64,000 nucleotides of DNA from Chryseobacterium tagetis (GTDB lineage: Bacteria; Bacteroidota; Bacteroidia; Flavobacteriales; Weeksellaceae). The position numbers were made by a program, and so were the translations under genes. The notes under the pieces were generated by a model, which was not told the origin of the DNA, did no database searches, and worked only from the letters and a program-made list of their open reading frames with translations. Location of the stretch: the NCBI RefSeq assembly GCF_016735585.2, contig NZ_JAERSE020000003.1, positions 620,001-684,000 of the forward strand, in the 5' to 3' direction. Shown one piece after another: positions 26,541 through 35,900 of this stretch. Position 1 is the first letter of the stretch. Every line of letters begins with the position of its first letter.

Positions 26541-28262
26541 TTACTTCACTTCAAAAGATTTCAGGTTTACCCCGTCATTTTCGAAATAGATCCGGATTTT
26601 ATTTTCTCCTTTTTTCAGGTTAATTCCTTTGGCAGAAACGGTTTTCCAGATTGCTTTTCCTCCGGTTGAACCTAATGAAAATGTTGCCAGTTGTTTCCCT
26701 GAAGCATCTTCAAGTCTTATTTTTGCAGCATTGGTGCTGGAATAATTGAGGTCAAAAGTATATGCTTTATCCGATTTCGCATTGATGGTATACTGTAGCC
26801 ATTCTCCACTTTCTGTTTTCCCAATGTAGAATTGGTTGTCATAGGTTTCATAAATGTCAACTCCGTCATTTCTCAACTGATTTCCTGAATTCCATTCCGA
26901 TCTTTTGGCAGGATCGCTTACCCAAAGATTGATGAAATCTTTATCCGAATAGGCAGCACCGATTCTTCCCAAATCATAATCTGTCGCTGATATTTTTCCA
27001 GGAGCCTGAAGATTTTTATAAGGTTTTGTAGAACCCTCTTTAGTCTGTCTGAACATCGCATCAATCACATCATTCTTAACTTCGACATTACTGAACTTAT
27101 AGTTATTGGCAATCTGCATTAAAGCTTTCTCAGCAAATTCTTTTGAAGGTTTTTCGGCTCCATTTTTCCAGTAATCCAACAGTTTTTGATATTCAGGAGT
27201 GATTTTAACATTGGTAATTCCTGCAATATTATCAATCTTTTTCATCGGCCAGAATGCATAACCAATATTATGCTTGTCTAAAAGCTGAATGAGTTCCGTA
27301 AACCATACATTCGAGTTTTCCCCTGTTTCTCCCAGCCAAATCGGAGCATTATGTTTTTCCCTCAGATCCAAAGCAAACTTTAGGGTTGCATCATCATTGT
27401 AATTCCAATATTTATGGAAGCTGAATGCCATATTGTTATCCCAAAGCTGAGTTAGGCCATTATAGTTATTTCCCCAACCATTTCCTTCAATAATGATGAT
27501 ATGTTTTTTATCAACTGTACGGATGGCCTCTGTAATCTCTTTTTGTAGCTTCCAAAGAGGGGCATTAGACATTTCGTCTGTTCCGTTAGGATTTTTGCCT
27601 GTGAAGTTGATATTCGGTTCGTTAATTAAATCATAACCTCCGATCCATGGTTCATCTTTATATCGTTCAGCCAGCTTTTTCCATAATGCAATGGTCTTTT
27701 TCTGATTCTCGTCGCTGTCCCAAAGTGAAGGCTTCGTTTTATCGTTATCAGAAATATTAACGTCATTTCCTTGTCCTCCAGGAGCTGCATGAAGATCCAG
27801 AATCAGATACATTTTGTTGGCTGCACACCATTTTAAAAGATCGTCAGTCATTTTAAAACCTTCTTCCAGCCAGGTGTTTTGTCCTTTTTTAGGCTCTTTT
27901 TCAATCGATAAGGTATACAGATTATAATGCATCGGAAGTCTGATGGAGTTGAATCCGGCTTTTTTTAGAAAATCAATATCCTGTTTAGTGATTCCGTTCT
28001 TTAAATAAGCAGCATAAAATTCATTCATTCCGTCTTCACCAATCAGTTCAGCGATTTTCTCTTTGATTTTGTATTGCGGCCCTGCAAAATCTGCAGTTTT
28101 CAGCATATAACCTTCCTGCAGCATCCATCCTCCCAAACCGAGGCCTCTCAATTGAATATTTTCTCCTTTGTCGTTTACAATTTTCTGACCGTCAGTTTTT
28201 AAAAGTTGCGATGTCCCAAATTGAGACAATAAAAAAACGGATAGAAGGATGACTCTTTTCAT
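26541..28262 (-). CDS. Secreted GH5 glycoside hydrolase with C-terminal CBM6
   Basis: A 573-residue exported enzyme. The signal peptide ends near FGTSQ, then comes a (beta/alpha)8 GH5 domain (~20-370) with the proton donor Glu215 in YDLINEPN, the nucleophile Glu312 in IWLGETGEN, and the family-typical GFNSIRLPMHY near residue 103. After a linker a carbohydrate-binding module of CBM6 type covers ~425-573 (GEWLQYTINAKSDKAY, WKTVSAKGINLKKGENKIRI). It likely cuts beta-glucans or beta-mannans; the exact bond is not readable. It is a lone gene, not part of a SusCD-type locus. Confidence 0.9.
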   Translation of the reverse strand: MKRVILLSVFLLSQFGTSQLLKTDGQKIVNDKGENIQLRGLGLGGWMLQEGYMLKTADFAGPQYKIKEKIAELIGEDGMNEFYAAYLKNGITKQDIDFLKKAGFNSIRLPMHYNLYTLSIEKEPKKGQNTWLEEGFKMTDDLLKWCAANKMYLILDLHAAPGGQGNDVNISDNDKTKPSLWDSDENQKKTIALWKKLAERYKDEPWIGGYDLINEPNINFTGKNPNGTDEMSNAPLWKLQKEITEAIRTVDKKHIIIIEGNGWGNNYNGLTQLWDNNMAFSFHKYWNYNDDATLKFALDLREKHNAPIWLGETGENSNVWFTELIQLLDKHNIGYAFWPMKKIDNIAGITNVKITPEYQKLLDYWKNGAEKPSKEFAEKALMQIANNYKFSNVEVKNDVIDAMFRQTKEGSTKPYKNLQAPGKISATDYDLGRIGAAYSDKDFINLWVSDPAKRSEWNSGNQLRNDGVDIYETYDNQFYIGKTESGEWLQYTINAKSDKAYTFDLNYSSTNAAKIRLEDASGKQLATFSLGSTGGKAIWKTVSAKGINLKKGENKIRIYFENDGVNLKSFEVK

Positions 28263-28461
28263 AATAGTTTAATTATTTAAATATTAGGGGATTATTTTAG
28301 GAATTAGGGTTTATACAATCACAAATATATTTAAAAATTGTTGAATAAAAATTAAATAATAAATAAACCCTAAAGATTTTGTTTAAAAAATGAAGATAAT
28401 AAGATCAGAACGATTTTCTTAATTAAAAGGTTCAGCCAAAGCTAATTTGAAATTAATTCAC

Positions 28462-28487
28462 AAAAAAAACGGACAAAAGCCCGTTTG
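28462..28487 (-). terminator. Terminator of the gene at 28519
   Basis: Stem AAACGG / CCGTTT with an 8-base loop and, on the minus strand, eight T after it. Confidence 0.65.
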
Positions 28488-28518
28488 TATATGATATAAA
28501 ATTAATATAATCTAAAAA

Positions 28519-29481
28519 TTAAGAAATCAGTTTCATGATCTCCAAAGCTATTTTCAAAGCTTCCGTCCCATCTTCAAGAGAAACTTCTACGTGTTTGTCT
28601 TCAATAATAGAATCTGCAAAAGAATTTAACTCATCCAAAATCGCATTATTAGGCTCAATATTAGGATATTCAAATAAAATCTGGTTCTTTTCCCCGTCAG
28701 CATTTTCAATGATCATATCAAATGGAGTAGGCTCTTCAGGAGCATCCTTCATTCGGATCACTTCCGCCTTCTTCTCAAGGAAATCAACCGATATATAAGC
28801 ATCTTTTTGGAAAAAACGGCTCTTTCTCATGGCCTTCATTGAAATTCTTGAAGTTGTAAGATTTGCAACACATCCGTTTTCAAACTCTATTCTTGCATTG
28901 GCAATATCCGGAGTTTTGCTGACTACACAAACACCACTTGCATGAATGTTCTTAACCTTAGATTTTACAACACTTAATAAAATATCCAGATCGTGGATCA
29001 TTAGATCCAGCACTACAGAAACATCCGTTCCGCGAGGATTGAACTCCGCCAGTCTGTGGATTTCGATGAACATCGGATCTTTAATATATTCTTTGGTTGC
29101 CATGAAAGCTGGATTGTATCTTTCAACGTGTCCTACTTGCGCTTTGATGCCATTTTCACGACATTTATAAAGAATCTCTTCAGCCTGCTGCAATGTTTGG
29201 GTTACCGGTTTTTCAATAAAGAAATGAAGTTTTTTCTCAATCGCTTTTAATGCATAATCATAATGATAGATGGTGGGTGTTACAATATCCAGCATCTCAA
29301 TCTGCTCAAGCAATTCATCAAAATTCTCAAAATATTTGTATCCGAATTCGGCTTCTATTTTTTTTCCGTTTTCTACATCTTTATCATGGAATCCTACAAA
29401 ATCATACTTATCAGATTGATTCAGAAGACGTAAATGTATTTTTCCTAAATGTCCGGCACCTACCAAACCTGCTTTTAACAT
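28519..29481 (-). CDS. Gfo/Idh/MocA-family oxidoreductase
   Basis: NAD(P)-dependent dehydrogenase of 320 residues. The Rossmann half begins LKAGLVGAGHLGKIHLRLL and contains the family motif FFIEKPVTQTLQQAEEIL near residue 93, whose Lys is catalytic. The second half has the dimerisation sheet with the His/Asp segment VVLDLMIHDLDILLSV near residue 160. Members act on sugars, inositol, nucleotide sugars or bilins. The simple context gives no substrate. Confidence 0.88.
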   Translation of the reverse strand: MLKAGLVGAGHLGKIHLRLLNQSDKYDFVGFHDKDVENGKKIEAEFGYKYFENFDELLEQIEMLDIVTPTIYHYDYALKAIEKKLHFFIEKPVTQTLQQAEEILYKCRENGIKAQVGHVERYNPAFMATKEYIKDPMFIEIHRLAEFNPRGTDVSVVLDLMIHDLDILLSVVKSKVKNIHASGVCVVSKTPDIANARIEFENGCVANLTTSRISMKAMRKSRFFQKDAYISVDFLEKKAEVIRMKDAPEEPTPFDMIIENADGEKNQILFEYPNIEPNNAILDELNSFADSIIEDKHVEVSLEDGTEALKIALEIMKLIS

Positions 29482-29594
29482 AGCTGTATTAAATTTTTGT
29501 AAAGATAATAAAGAAGTTAGATTTCAAAGCGTAGAATTTGGTTTTTTGTGGATAAATCTTTTGCAGAATCTCGGAAATCTAATATCTAATTTCT

Positions 29595-29602
29595 TATTTT
29601 TG
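29595..29602 (+). promoter_or_regulatory. -7 box TATTTTTG almost touching the pcm start codon
   Basis: Matches TAnnTTTG and ends 4 bases before the ATG at 29607, so a transcript from it would have little or no leader. No TTG sits at the expected -33 position. Confidence 0.4.
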
Positions 29603-29606
29603 TGAC

Positions 29607-30257
29607 ATGCAGGATTCGTTTGTACACAAGGGAAAAAGAAAGATTTTAGTTGATTATCTTCGAAATAGAATAGGAATTTCGGATCAAAATGTACTTTCGG
29701 CAATGAATGAAGTTCCGAGGCATCTATTTATTGAAAGCATATTCGAGGACTATGCCTATGAAGACCGTGCTTTCCCTATTTTGGCTCATCAGACGATTTC
29801 CCATCCCTCTACGGTAGCAGAACAATCGGAACTTTTACAGGTAAGACCAGGTGAAAAAGTCCTGGAAATAGGAACCGGATGTGGTTATCAGACAGCTGTT
29901 TTATTAGCCATGAAAGCCCATGTATATACGGTGGAAAGACAAAAAGATCTCTTCGACTTTTCAAAGAAAAAACTTCGCGAAATGCATCTGTTTCCCAAAT
30001 TTCAAAGCTTCGGAGATGGGTTTGCAGGACTTCCCACCTTTGCTCCTTTTGACAAAATCATTGTAACCTGTGGAGCATCAATTTTACCGACAGAATTACT
30101 GAAACAGCTGAAAGTGGGAGGGAAAATGGTCATTCCTTTAGGACCTACCGATGAGCAGGTATTATTCAGGTTTACAAAAATATCACCTACCGAATTTGAA
30201 AAAGAAGAATTCGGAGCGTATAAATTTGTACCGATGTTGGGAAGCACCAATCAGTAA
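29607..30257 (+). CDS. pcm: Protein-L-isoaspartate O-methyltransferase
   Basis: Repairs damaged proteins by methylating L-isoaspartyl residues with S-adenosylmethionine. The 216-residue protein has the N-terminal segment VPRHLFIESIFEDYAYEDRA, the substrate loop HQTISHPSTVAEQSELL, and the SAM-binding motif KVLEIGTGCGYQTAVLL near residue 85. It ends with the PCMT pattern GGKMVIPLGPTDEQVLF. The N-terminus MQDSFVHKGKRK is normal for Bacteroidota homologues, which supports this start although it lies right behind a -7 box. Confidence 0.94.
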   Translation: MQDSFVHKGKRKILVDYLRNRIGISDQNVLSAMNEVPRHLFIESIFEDYAYEDRAFPILAHQTISHPSTVAEQSELLQVRPGEKVLEIGTGCGYQTAVLLAMKAHVYTVERQKDLFDFSKKKLREMHLFPKFQSFGDGFAGLPTFAPFDKIIVTCGASILPTELLKQLKVGGKMVIPLGPTDEQVLFRFTKISPTEFEKEEFGAYKFVPMLGSTNQ

Positions 30258-30283
30258 ATCTTATATTATATTTTAAGATTTAA

Positions 30284-30315
30284 AAAAGGATTGTTTAACT
30301 TTAAACAGTCTTTTT
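30284..30315 (+). terminator. pcm terminator
   Basis: Fifteen-pair hairpin AAAAGGATTGTTTAA / TTAAACAGTCTTTTT with two wobbles, ending in five T. Confidence 0.7.
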
Positions 30316-30390
30316 GTCATTCTGTAAGAATCTAGGCACTTAGTATTCCTATAGAGAATGGTAAAGCATCATTGTATTAAAACTAAAAAC

Positions 30391-30792
30391 ATGAGTTCCG
30401 ATATCCAAACATACATTGAGTCACAAACAGAATCTGACCAACTGATTTGTTCAAAACTCTCCGAGATCATCAATGAAAATTTAATAGAAGCCGAATCAAA
30501 AATATGGCACGCCCATCCTGTCTGGTTTTTGGAAGGAAATCCTATTGTAGGTTATAGTAAGCAAAAGAAAGGAATCAGGTTAATGTTTTGGAGCGGAAAA
30601 TCATTTAATGAAGAACTATTAAATGTTCATGGAGTAAAGTTTCAGGATGCTTCTGTCTTTTATAATGAGGTCTCTGAAATCAATGAAGAAGATGTCAAAA
30701 GATGCCTTGAAAAATCTGAAAAAATTCAGTGGGACTATAAAAATATAGTGAAAAGAAAGGGAGAATTAATTCAAATAAAAAATAAATTTTGA
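30391..30792 (+). CDS. DUF1801 (YdhG-like) domain protein
   Basis: I prefer the ATG at 30391 (product of 133 residues, MSSDIQTYIESQ...) over an in-frame ATG at 30358, because homologues of this type begin close to the helical YIESQTESDQLICSKL. The domain shows the DUF1801 pattern of a helix, then KIWHAHPVWFLEGNPIVGYS and KKGIRLMFWSG. The fold is related to the frataxin/YdhG group, of unknown activity. It is a lone gene after the pcm terminator. Confidence 0.75.
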   Translation: MSSDIQTYIESQTESDQLICSKLSEIINENLIEAESKIWHAHPVWFLEGNPIVGYSKQKKGIRLMFWSGKSFNEELLNVHGVKFQDASVFYNEVSEINEEDVKRCLEKSEKIQWDYKNIVKRKGELIQIKNKF

Positions 30793-30850
30793 ACGATTCG
30801 GAATGATAATTGGACTCAACTCAAAACCTAATCTTTTAAATCTTATTATT

Positions 30851-31090
30851 ATGGACACTAACAGATTTAAAGCATCACATGACTTCAGCAATATCCAGAA
30901 AAATCTTTCTCACAACAGAAGATTTCAGGCAACAAGTCACTCTCCGCAAGCCGATATGAAAAACCAAAATCAGGAATCAACCAAAAATGCTTTTGTGACT
31001 CATGCTCCAAAAACTGCTAAAGAGGTTTGGATGGAAATTCAGGAAATGAATTCCGGATCTTGGAATAGACATAAAGATGACAAAAAATAA
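30851..31090 (+). CDS. Small hydrophilic protein of unknown function
   Basis: I take ATG 30851 (79 residues, MDTNRFKASHDFSNIQKN); a longer frame reaches back to 30803, but its extra residues look like untranslated sequence. The product is rich in Asn, Lys, Ser and His, without signal peptide or membrane segment, and ends KTAKEVWMEIQEMNSGSWNR. No family is recognised. A terminator follows directly. Confidence 0.55.
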   Translation: MDTNRFKASHDFSNIQKNLSHNRRFQATSHSPQADMKNQNQESTKNAFVTHAPKTAKEVWMEIQEMNSGSWNRHKDDKK

Positions 31091-31109
31091 TTTTTAATAC
31101 TAAAGTTAG

Positions 31110-31142
31110 AAAAACCTTGCTTTTACATGAGTAAGGTTTTTT
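31110..31142 (+). terminator. Terminator after the small hydrophilic gene
   Basis: Stem AAAAACCTTGCT / AGTAAGGTTTTT with one G-T pair and a run of T. Confidence 0.8.
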
Positions 31143-31176
31143 ATTTGAAAACAATCAAAATTAATTACAAAATAAA

Positions 31177-32160
31177 ATGAAGGTATTCGTAAACAAGAGA
31201 ATTCCCGAGATCGGAATTCATATGCTGAAAGACGCAGGATTGGAAGTTTTTATTCCTGAACATGAAAATCTGTCTCAGGATGAATGGCTGAGCTATTGTA
31301 AAAGCCACGATGTTATTTTGAGTGTAGGCGGTGAATTTAAATATGACAAAGATTTCTTTGCAGAATGTCCGAATATAAAGGCGATCGCATTGTATTCCGT
31401 AGGTTTTGATCATGTGGATATTCAGGAGGCCAATCACAGACATATTCCGGTTGGAAATACACCTGATGTTTTAAGTAAAGCTACCTCAGATGTTGCGTTT
31501 TTATTGATGCAATCGGTTGCAAGAAGAGCAAGCTATAATTTTGAAAAAGTAAAATCCGGAAATTGGGGAGATTTTGATCCTTTACATGCATTGGGACAGG
31601 AATTATACGGTAAAACATTAGGGATTTTCGGCTTGGGAAGAATCGGATTTGAAATGGCTAAGAAATCTCTGAAAGCCTTTGATATGAACATTATTTATCA
31701 CAACCGCCATCAAAATACAGAAGCTGAAGAAGAACTGAATGCTACTTATGTTTCCTTCGAAGAACTGATTGCACAGTCTGATGTTTTAAGTATTCACGCT
31801 AATTTCAGACCTGAGCAGAAAGAACTGTTCAATACTTCAGTATTCGAGAAAATGAAAGAAAATGCAATCTTCATTAATACCGCAAGAGGAGGCTTTCACA
31901 ATCAGAAAGACCTGTATAATGCCCTTGCAGAAAAGAAAATCTGGGGAGCCGGGTTAGATGTTACCAATCCTGAACCGATTTTTAAAGAAGATCCTATTCT
32001 GGAGCTTTCAAATGTTTGTGTTCTTCCGCACATTGGTTCTGCCACCATAGAAGCAAGAAACGGAATGGCAAAATTAGCCGCAGAAAATCTGATTGCCTTT
32101 TCAAAAGGAGAAAAAATGCCGACCTGTGCAAATCCGGAAGTGTATTCTCAGAATTCTTAA
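31177..32160 (+). CDS. D-2-hydroxyacid dehydrogenase
   Basis: NAD(P)-dependent reduction of a 2-oxo acid (glyoxylate, hydroxypyruvate or pyruvate are the usual candidates). The 327-residue protein has a split catalytic domain around a Rossmann domain: GKTLGIFGLGRIGFEMAKKS near residue 147, the active Arg in FINTARGGFHNQ near 230, Glu in GLDVTNPEP near 260, and His in LPHIGSATIEAR near 284. The Arg-Glu-His set is complete. The substrate is not determined by sequence. Confidence 0.9.
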   Translation: MKVFVNKRIPEIGIHMLKDAGLEVFIPEHENLSQDEWLSYCKSHDVILSVGGEFKYDKDFFAECPNIKAIALYSVGFDHVDIQEANHRHIPVGNTPDVLSKATSDVAFLLMQSVARRASYNFEKVKSGNWGDFDPLHALGQELYGKTLGIFGLGRIGFEMAKKSLKAFDMNIIYHNRHQNTEAEEELNATYVSFEELIAQSDVLSIHANFRPEQKELFNTSVFEKMKENAIFINTARGGFHNQKDLYNALAEKKIWGAGLDVTNPEPIFKEDPILELSNVCVLPHIGSATIEARNGMAKLAAENLIAFSKGEKMPTCANPEVYSQNS

Positions 32161-32212
32161 GAACTTGGAATTATTTTTGTTTACATTTATATAACCACTA
32201 AATACTACAATT

Positions 32213-32503
32213 ATGATATCCGAAAATAGCGAACAAGAACAAGACAGAAGATTGGAACAGCTTGAATACAGTTCAAGCGAAGACATTTTTAACCGCGAAA
32301 AACATATTCCGATTGACGGAGACGGAAAACCGATAGAAGATGAAGAAGCCTATGACAGCTTAGACAAAGGACTAGATATTCCGGGCGTAGATGACGACAA
32401 TGATATGGAAGAAATTGGAAGCGAAGACGAAGAAAATAATTATTGGAGTCTCAGTGACAATGAAGATGATCACGAAGAGGAAAATGATGATGTGCTGACT
32501 TAA
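32213..32503 (+). CDS. Highly acidic small protein of unknown function
   Basis: A 96-residue product with about 40% Asp/Glu. Its ordered-looking N-terminus (LEQLEYSSSEDIFNREKHIP) and central IPIDGDGKPIEDEEAYDSLD precede a disordered acidic tail (DDEEENNYW-like stretches). No signal peptide. It is probably intrinsically disordered. It follows the hydroxyacid dehydrogenase by 52 bases and is closed by a strong terminator. Confidence 0.72.
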   Translation: MISENSEQEQDRRLEQLEYSSSEDIFNREKHIPIDGDGKPIEDEEAYDSLDKGLDIPGVDDDNDMEEIGSEDEENNYWSLSDNEDDHEEENDDVLT

Positions 32504-32520
32504 ATAATGTACCGATCATA

Positions 32521-32555
32521 AAAAAAAGCTTTACTTAACCAGTAAGGCTTTTTTT
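32521..32555 (+). terminator. Terminator of the acidic-protein gene
   Basis: Fifteen-pair stem AAAAAAAGCTTTACT / AGTAAGGCTTTTTTT (one wobble) with a 5-base loop. Confidence 0.85.
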
Positions 32556-32913
32556 GTTATTAAGTATGTTTAAACTCATATTAAAATTAACCATAAAAGA
32601 TACAGAAGCTATTGATACAGATAAACTATGAGATACTGAAAGCACTCAAAAGGATAAAAATCAAAGATTTTTAAAAACTTGGGCGTTTTTTTTTCAGTCT
32701 AATGTTCAACTTTAAATGTATTATATAAATTTTTTGAGCCTTTTGTGGTTAAATAAAAAGTTTAAACAGGATATTATTTAAAATGCAAATGATTATGTAA
32801 TAATTATATAGATTTTTTATATGTTATTTAATATTAATAAATGGTTATTATTGAATATTCTATAAATAAAAGTGGTAAATTTATCATGTGTTAGTGATTA
32901 ATTATTTTAGCTT
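32556..32913. other. AT-rich gap with two facing GTTTAAAC sites
   Basis: Apart from the terminator just before it, this 358-base stretch holds no gene. GTTTAAAC occurs at 32568-32575 and at 32760-32767, the second followed by AGG as in the right end of the MITE at 911-1160. This may be a decayed relative of that element about 200 bp long. The last ~140 bases are extremely AT-rich and presumably carry the promoter of the large T9SS gene, but I see no clean TAnnTTTG box. Confidence 0.3.
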
Positions 32914-35900
32914 ATGATGAATATTTTACGAATTTTATTCTTATTCATTAGTGCTTTAGGCTTCTCTCAGGCTCCGGTAAATGTGAAAGTGAAAGATGCA
33001 GCAGGAAATGAAAGTTTCAATGTTACCTGTACTAATGATCTCGATGCGAACGGTTGCATAGCACTTCATGTGGAATATCCTGTGCTCAGACAGGCTACAA
33101 GTTATGAAGCTACTCAGGAAACCTACAATCCTCCGATTCCGATGGATCAGGGAACGTCATTAAATGCCAATTATGATGATCTTTTCGCTGCAAAACTGGA
33201 TTTACCTTTCAAATTTTGTTTTTATAATCAATATTTCGATGCGCTTATTGTAGGTTCAAACGGAATGGTAACTTTCGATTTGAACCAGTTGGGAAATATC
33301 AATTATCCGAATGTTCAGTGGCAGAATCCAAATACGAGCCTTCCTAAAAATTCGATTTTCGGGGTATATCATGACATGGTTTTTTCATCAGGAGATTCTT
33401 CGGAAATTTATTATTCAACCATTGGAACGGCGCCTTTCAGAAAGTTTGTCATCAATTTTTTTGATGGGAGAATTTCGGGCTGTACAGACCGGTCTTCATC
33501 ACAAATCGTATTGCATGAAACGACTAATGTAATAGAAGTCTTTGTTGAAAAAAAATTGCTCCCTTGTCCGACGAGGAAGTTTGAAAATGCACTCATTGGG
33601 ATCATCAATAATGACGGAACTCAAGGAGTTTCTCCGGCGGGCAGAAATACAGGAGTTTGGCAGGCAATGCAGGAAGGCTGGAAATTTAATCCGCTTGGAA
33701 ATGTAATTCAGCCCAACGTTACCTGGACAAATTCTGCGGGACAGACGGTAGGAACAGGAATTCAGACGACGGTTTGTCCGACTGAGAATGATGTTTATAC
33801 AGCGAATGTTAAGTTTAATATTTGTGGAAACAGTGATCTGACAATAACCGATGATTTTCCGTTAACTTTTGATCCTACCTATCCGGCTGCGAAAAACTAT
33901 ACCCAGAATTTCTGTGGAAATACGTCCGTTAATCTTACTTTAAACAGTTTCAATGCTAATGTAACTTCACAAAGTCCGGTGAATTTTACCTTTAGTTATC
34001 ACTTGAGTTTGCAGGATGCGCAGAATAATGTCGGTGCTTTGCCAAACAATTTTACATTAGCCAATAACACCATTTTATATGTAAGAATTCAAAATCCAAC
34101 AACGCCAACTTGTTATCGTGTAGCCGTTTTAACTTTAAATTTATTAAGTAAAAGTTTAATTAAAGATACTGTAGAACTGTGCGACACCAACAATGACGGA
34201 GTAGAGCAGAACTATAATGTAAGCCTGTTAAATCCTGAACTTTTCGTTGCCGGAACGACGGGAATTACTTATTTTAATACTCAATCTGATGCTCAGAATA
34301 ATATAAATGCGATCACTACAGCAAATATTACAGTAAGCACGAATCTTTGGGTAAGGCTTCAGGAAGGAGCCTGTACGTATATTCTGGGACCTGTTCATTT
34401 CCAGTTTAAACCGGGTGTGAATCTGAATTCTCCTATCAATTTTCCATATACGATTTGTGATATTAATGCAGATAACCAGGAACCTTTTGATTTCACATTA
34501 AATATTGGCCCGTTAATTTCAACACAAACCGGAGCCGTTTTTACAGTTTACAATACCTATGATGAAGCTTATAACGGAAACGGAAGTGTTGTAAATACTA
34601 TAAAAGAAGGAGTTTATACACTTTATATAAGAGTTCACGTTCCTAATGGCTGCTTTGCAGTTGCAACAGTGAATATGAACGTAACTTTCACAAAAATTCT
34701 GGCTAATGAAAAAAATGAATACATCTGTTTTAATGGAACAGATGATATTAGCATTAATTTAAGTACGCTTTCAAACGGAATGCTGATTTCTCCTGCAACC
34801 GTTCCTGTGACTGAATTTTACAACAGTTCTGCTGCTGCCAATTTGGGAACAGGATCAATCAGTCCGAACCAGACCATTACGACAGACGGAAATTTTGTGA
34901 CACAGACCTATTTTGTCCGGTTTGAAATTTCAGATCAATGTTTTACGGTAAGACCAATTACAGTGAATTTGGTTCATCCGGTAATTGTTCAGTCCAGTTT
35001 TGTAATTTGTGATTTTAATAATGATAATTCGGAAAATATACAATTATCTCAATATTCATCGGCAATTGTCGGAAGCCAGAATGCATCAACAGTTTTTTAT
35101 CCTACTTTGGCAGATGCAACCAATGGAACAAACCCGATTACCAATCTTACGGTTACAGGAACACAGCAGATTTTCGTTAAAATTAACTCGTATAACTGTC
35201 AGCAGATTTATCCGGTGAATCTAAGCTTAACATCTACTCCGGTTGTGAATTCTCCTGTGAATATTACTTTAAATAATATTTGTGACAATAATAATGACGG
35301 AAGTGAAATTTACGATTTAACGCAGGCTCAGCCTCAAATTACTTCTGCTGGAAATGTAAGTTTTACGTATTATGTAAATTATGATCCGGCAACGCATACT
35401 TTTTCCAATGAAATCACAAATCCGACACAATTTGTAGTTGCAGCAGGAAATGCAACGGTTTTTGTGAAGGTTAAATTAAATAATGGCGAATGTTTTTCAG
35501 CTGCCCAGATCAATATTCAAATGACGTTTTTACCACCAGTAGTTTTAAACAGTGCGACTTTAAATACATGCGATGAAGATTTTAATTTAAGCGAAACCTT
35601 TCAGCTGAATGATGCCATTCCGCAATTGTTTATTTCGTCACAAAATACACAGCCGTTGTCTGATATGACGGTTTCATATTATAATACACAAGCTGATGCC
35701 AACGCCGGAAATCCGGCAAACCAGATCGGAACTTCGATTACTACGAGTATTTCTTCAATTCAGGTTTGGACGAGATTCCAGTCACAGACAACAGGTTGTT
35801 ATTCGGTTGCGCCTATTCAGCTGAATACTTATTTCCCTCCAAAAGCCATCAATTCTACTATTACGGTTTGTGATGAAAATTTAGATGGAAGCTATGAAGT

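Noticed and set aside
32568..32767. A second intact MITE like the one at 911-1160
   Set aside because: Only the GTTTAAAC cores and part of one end agree; the interior shows no clear similarity, so it is noted only as a possible remnant.
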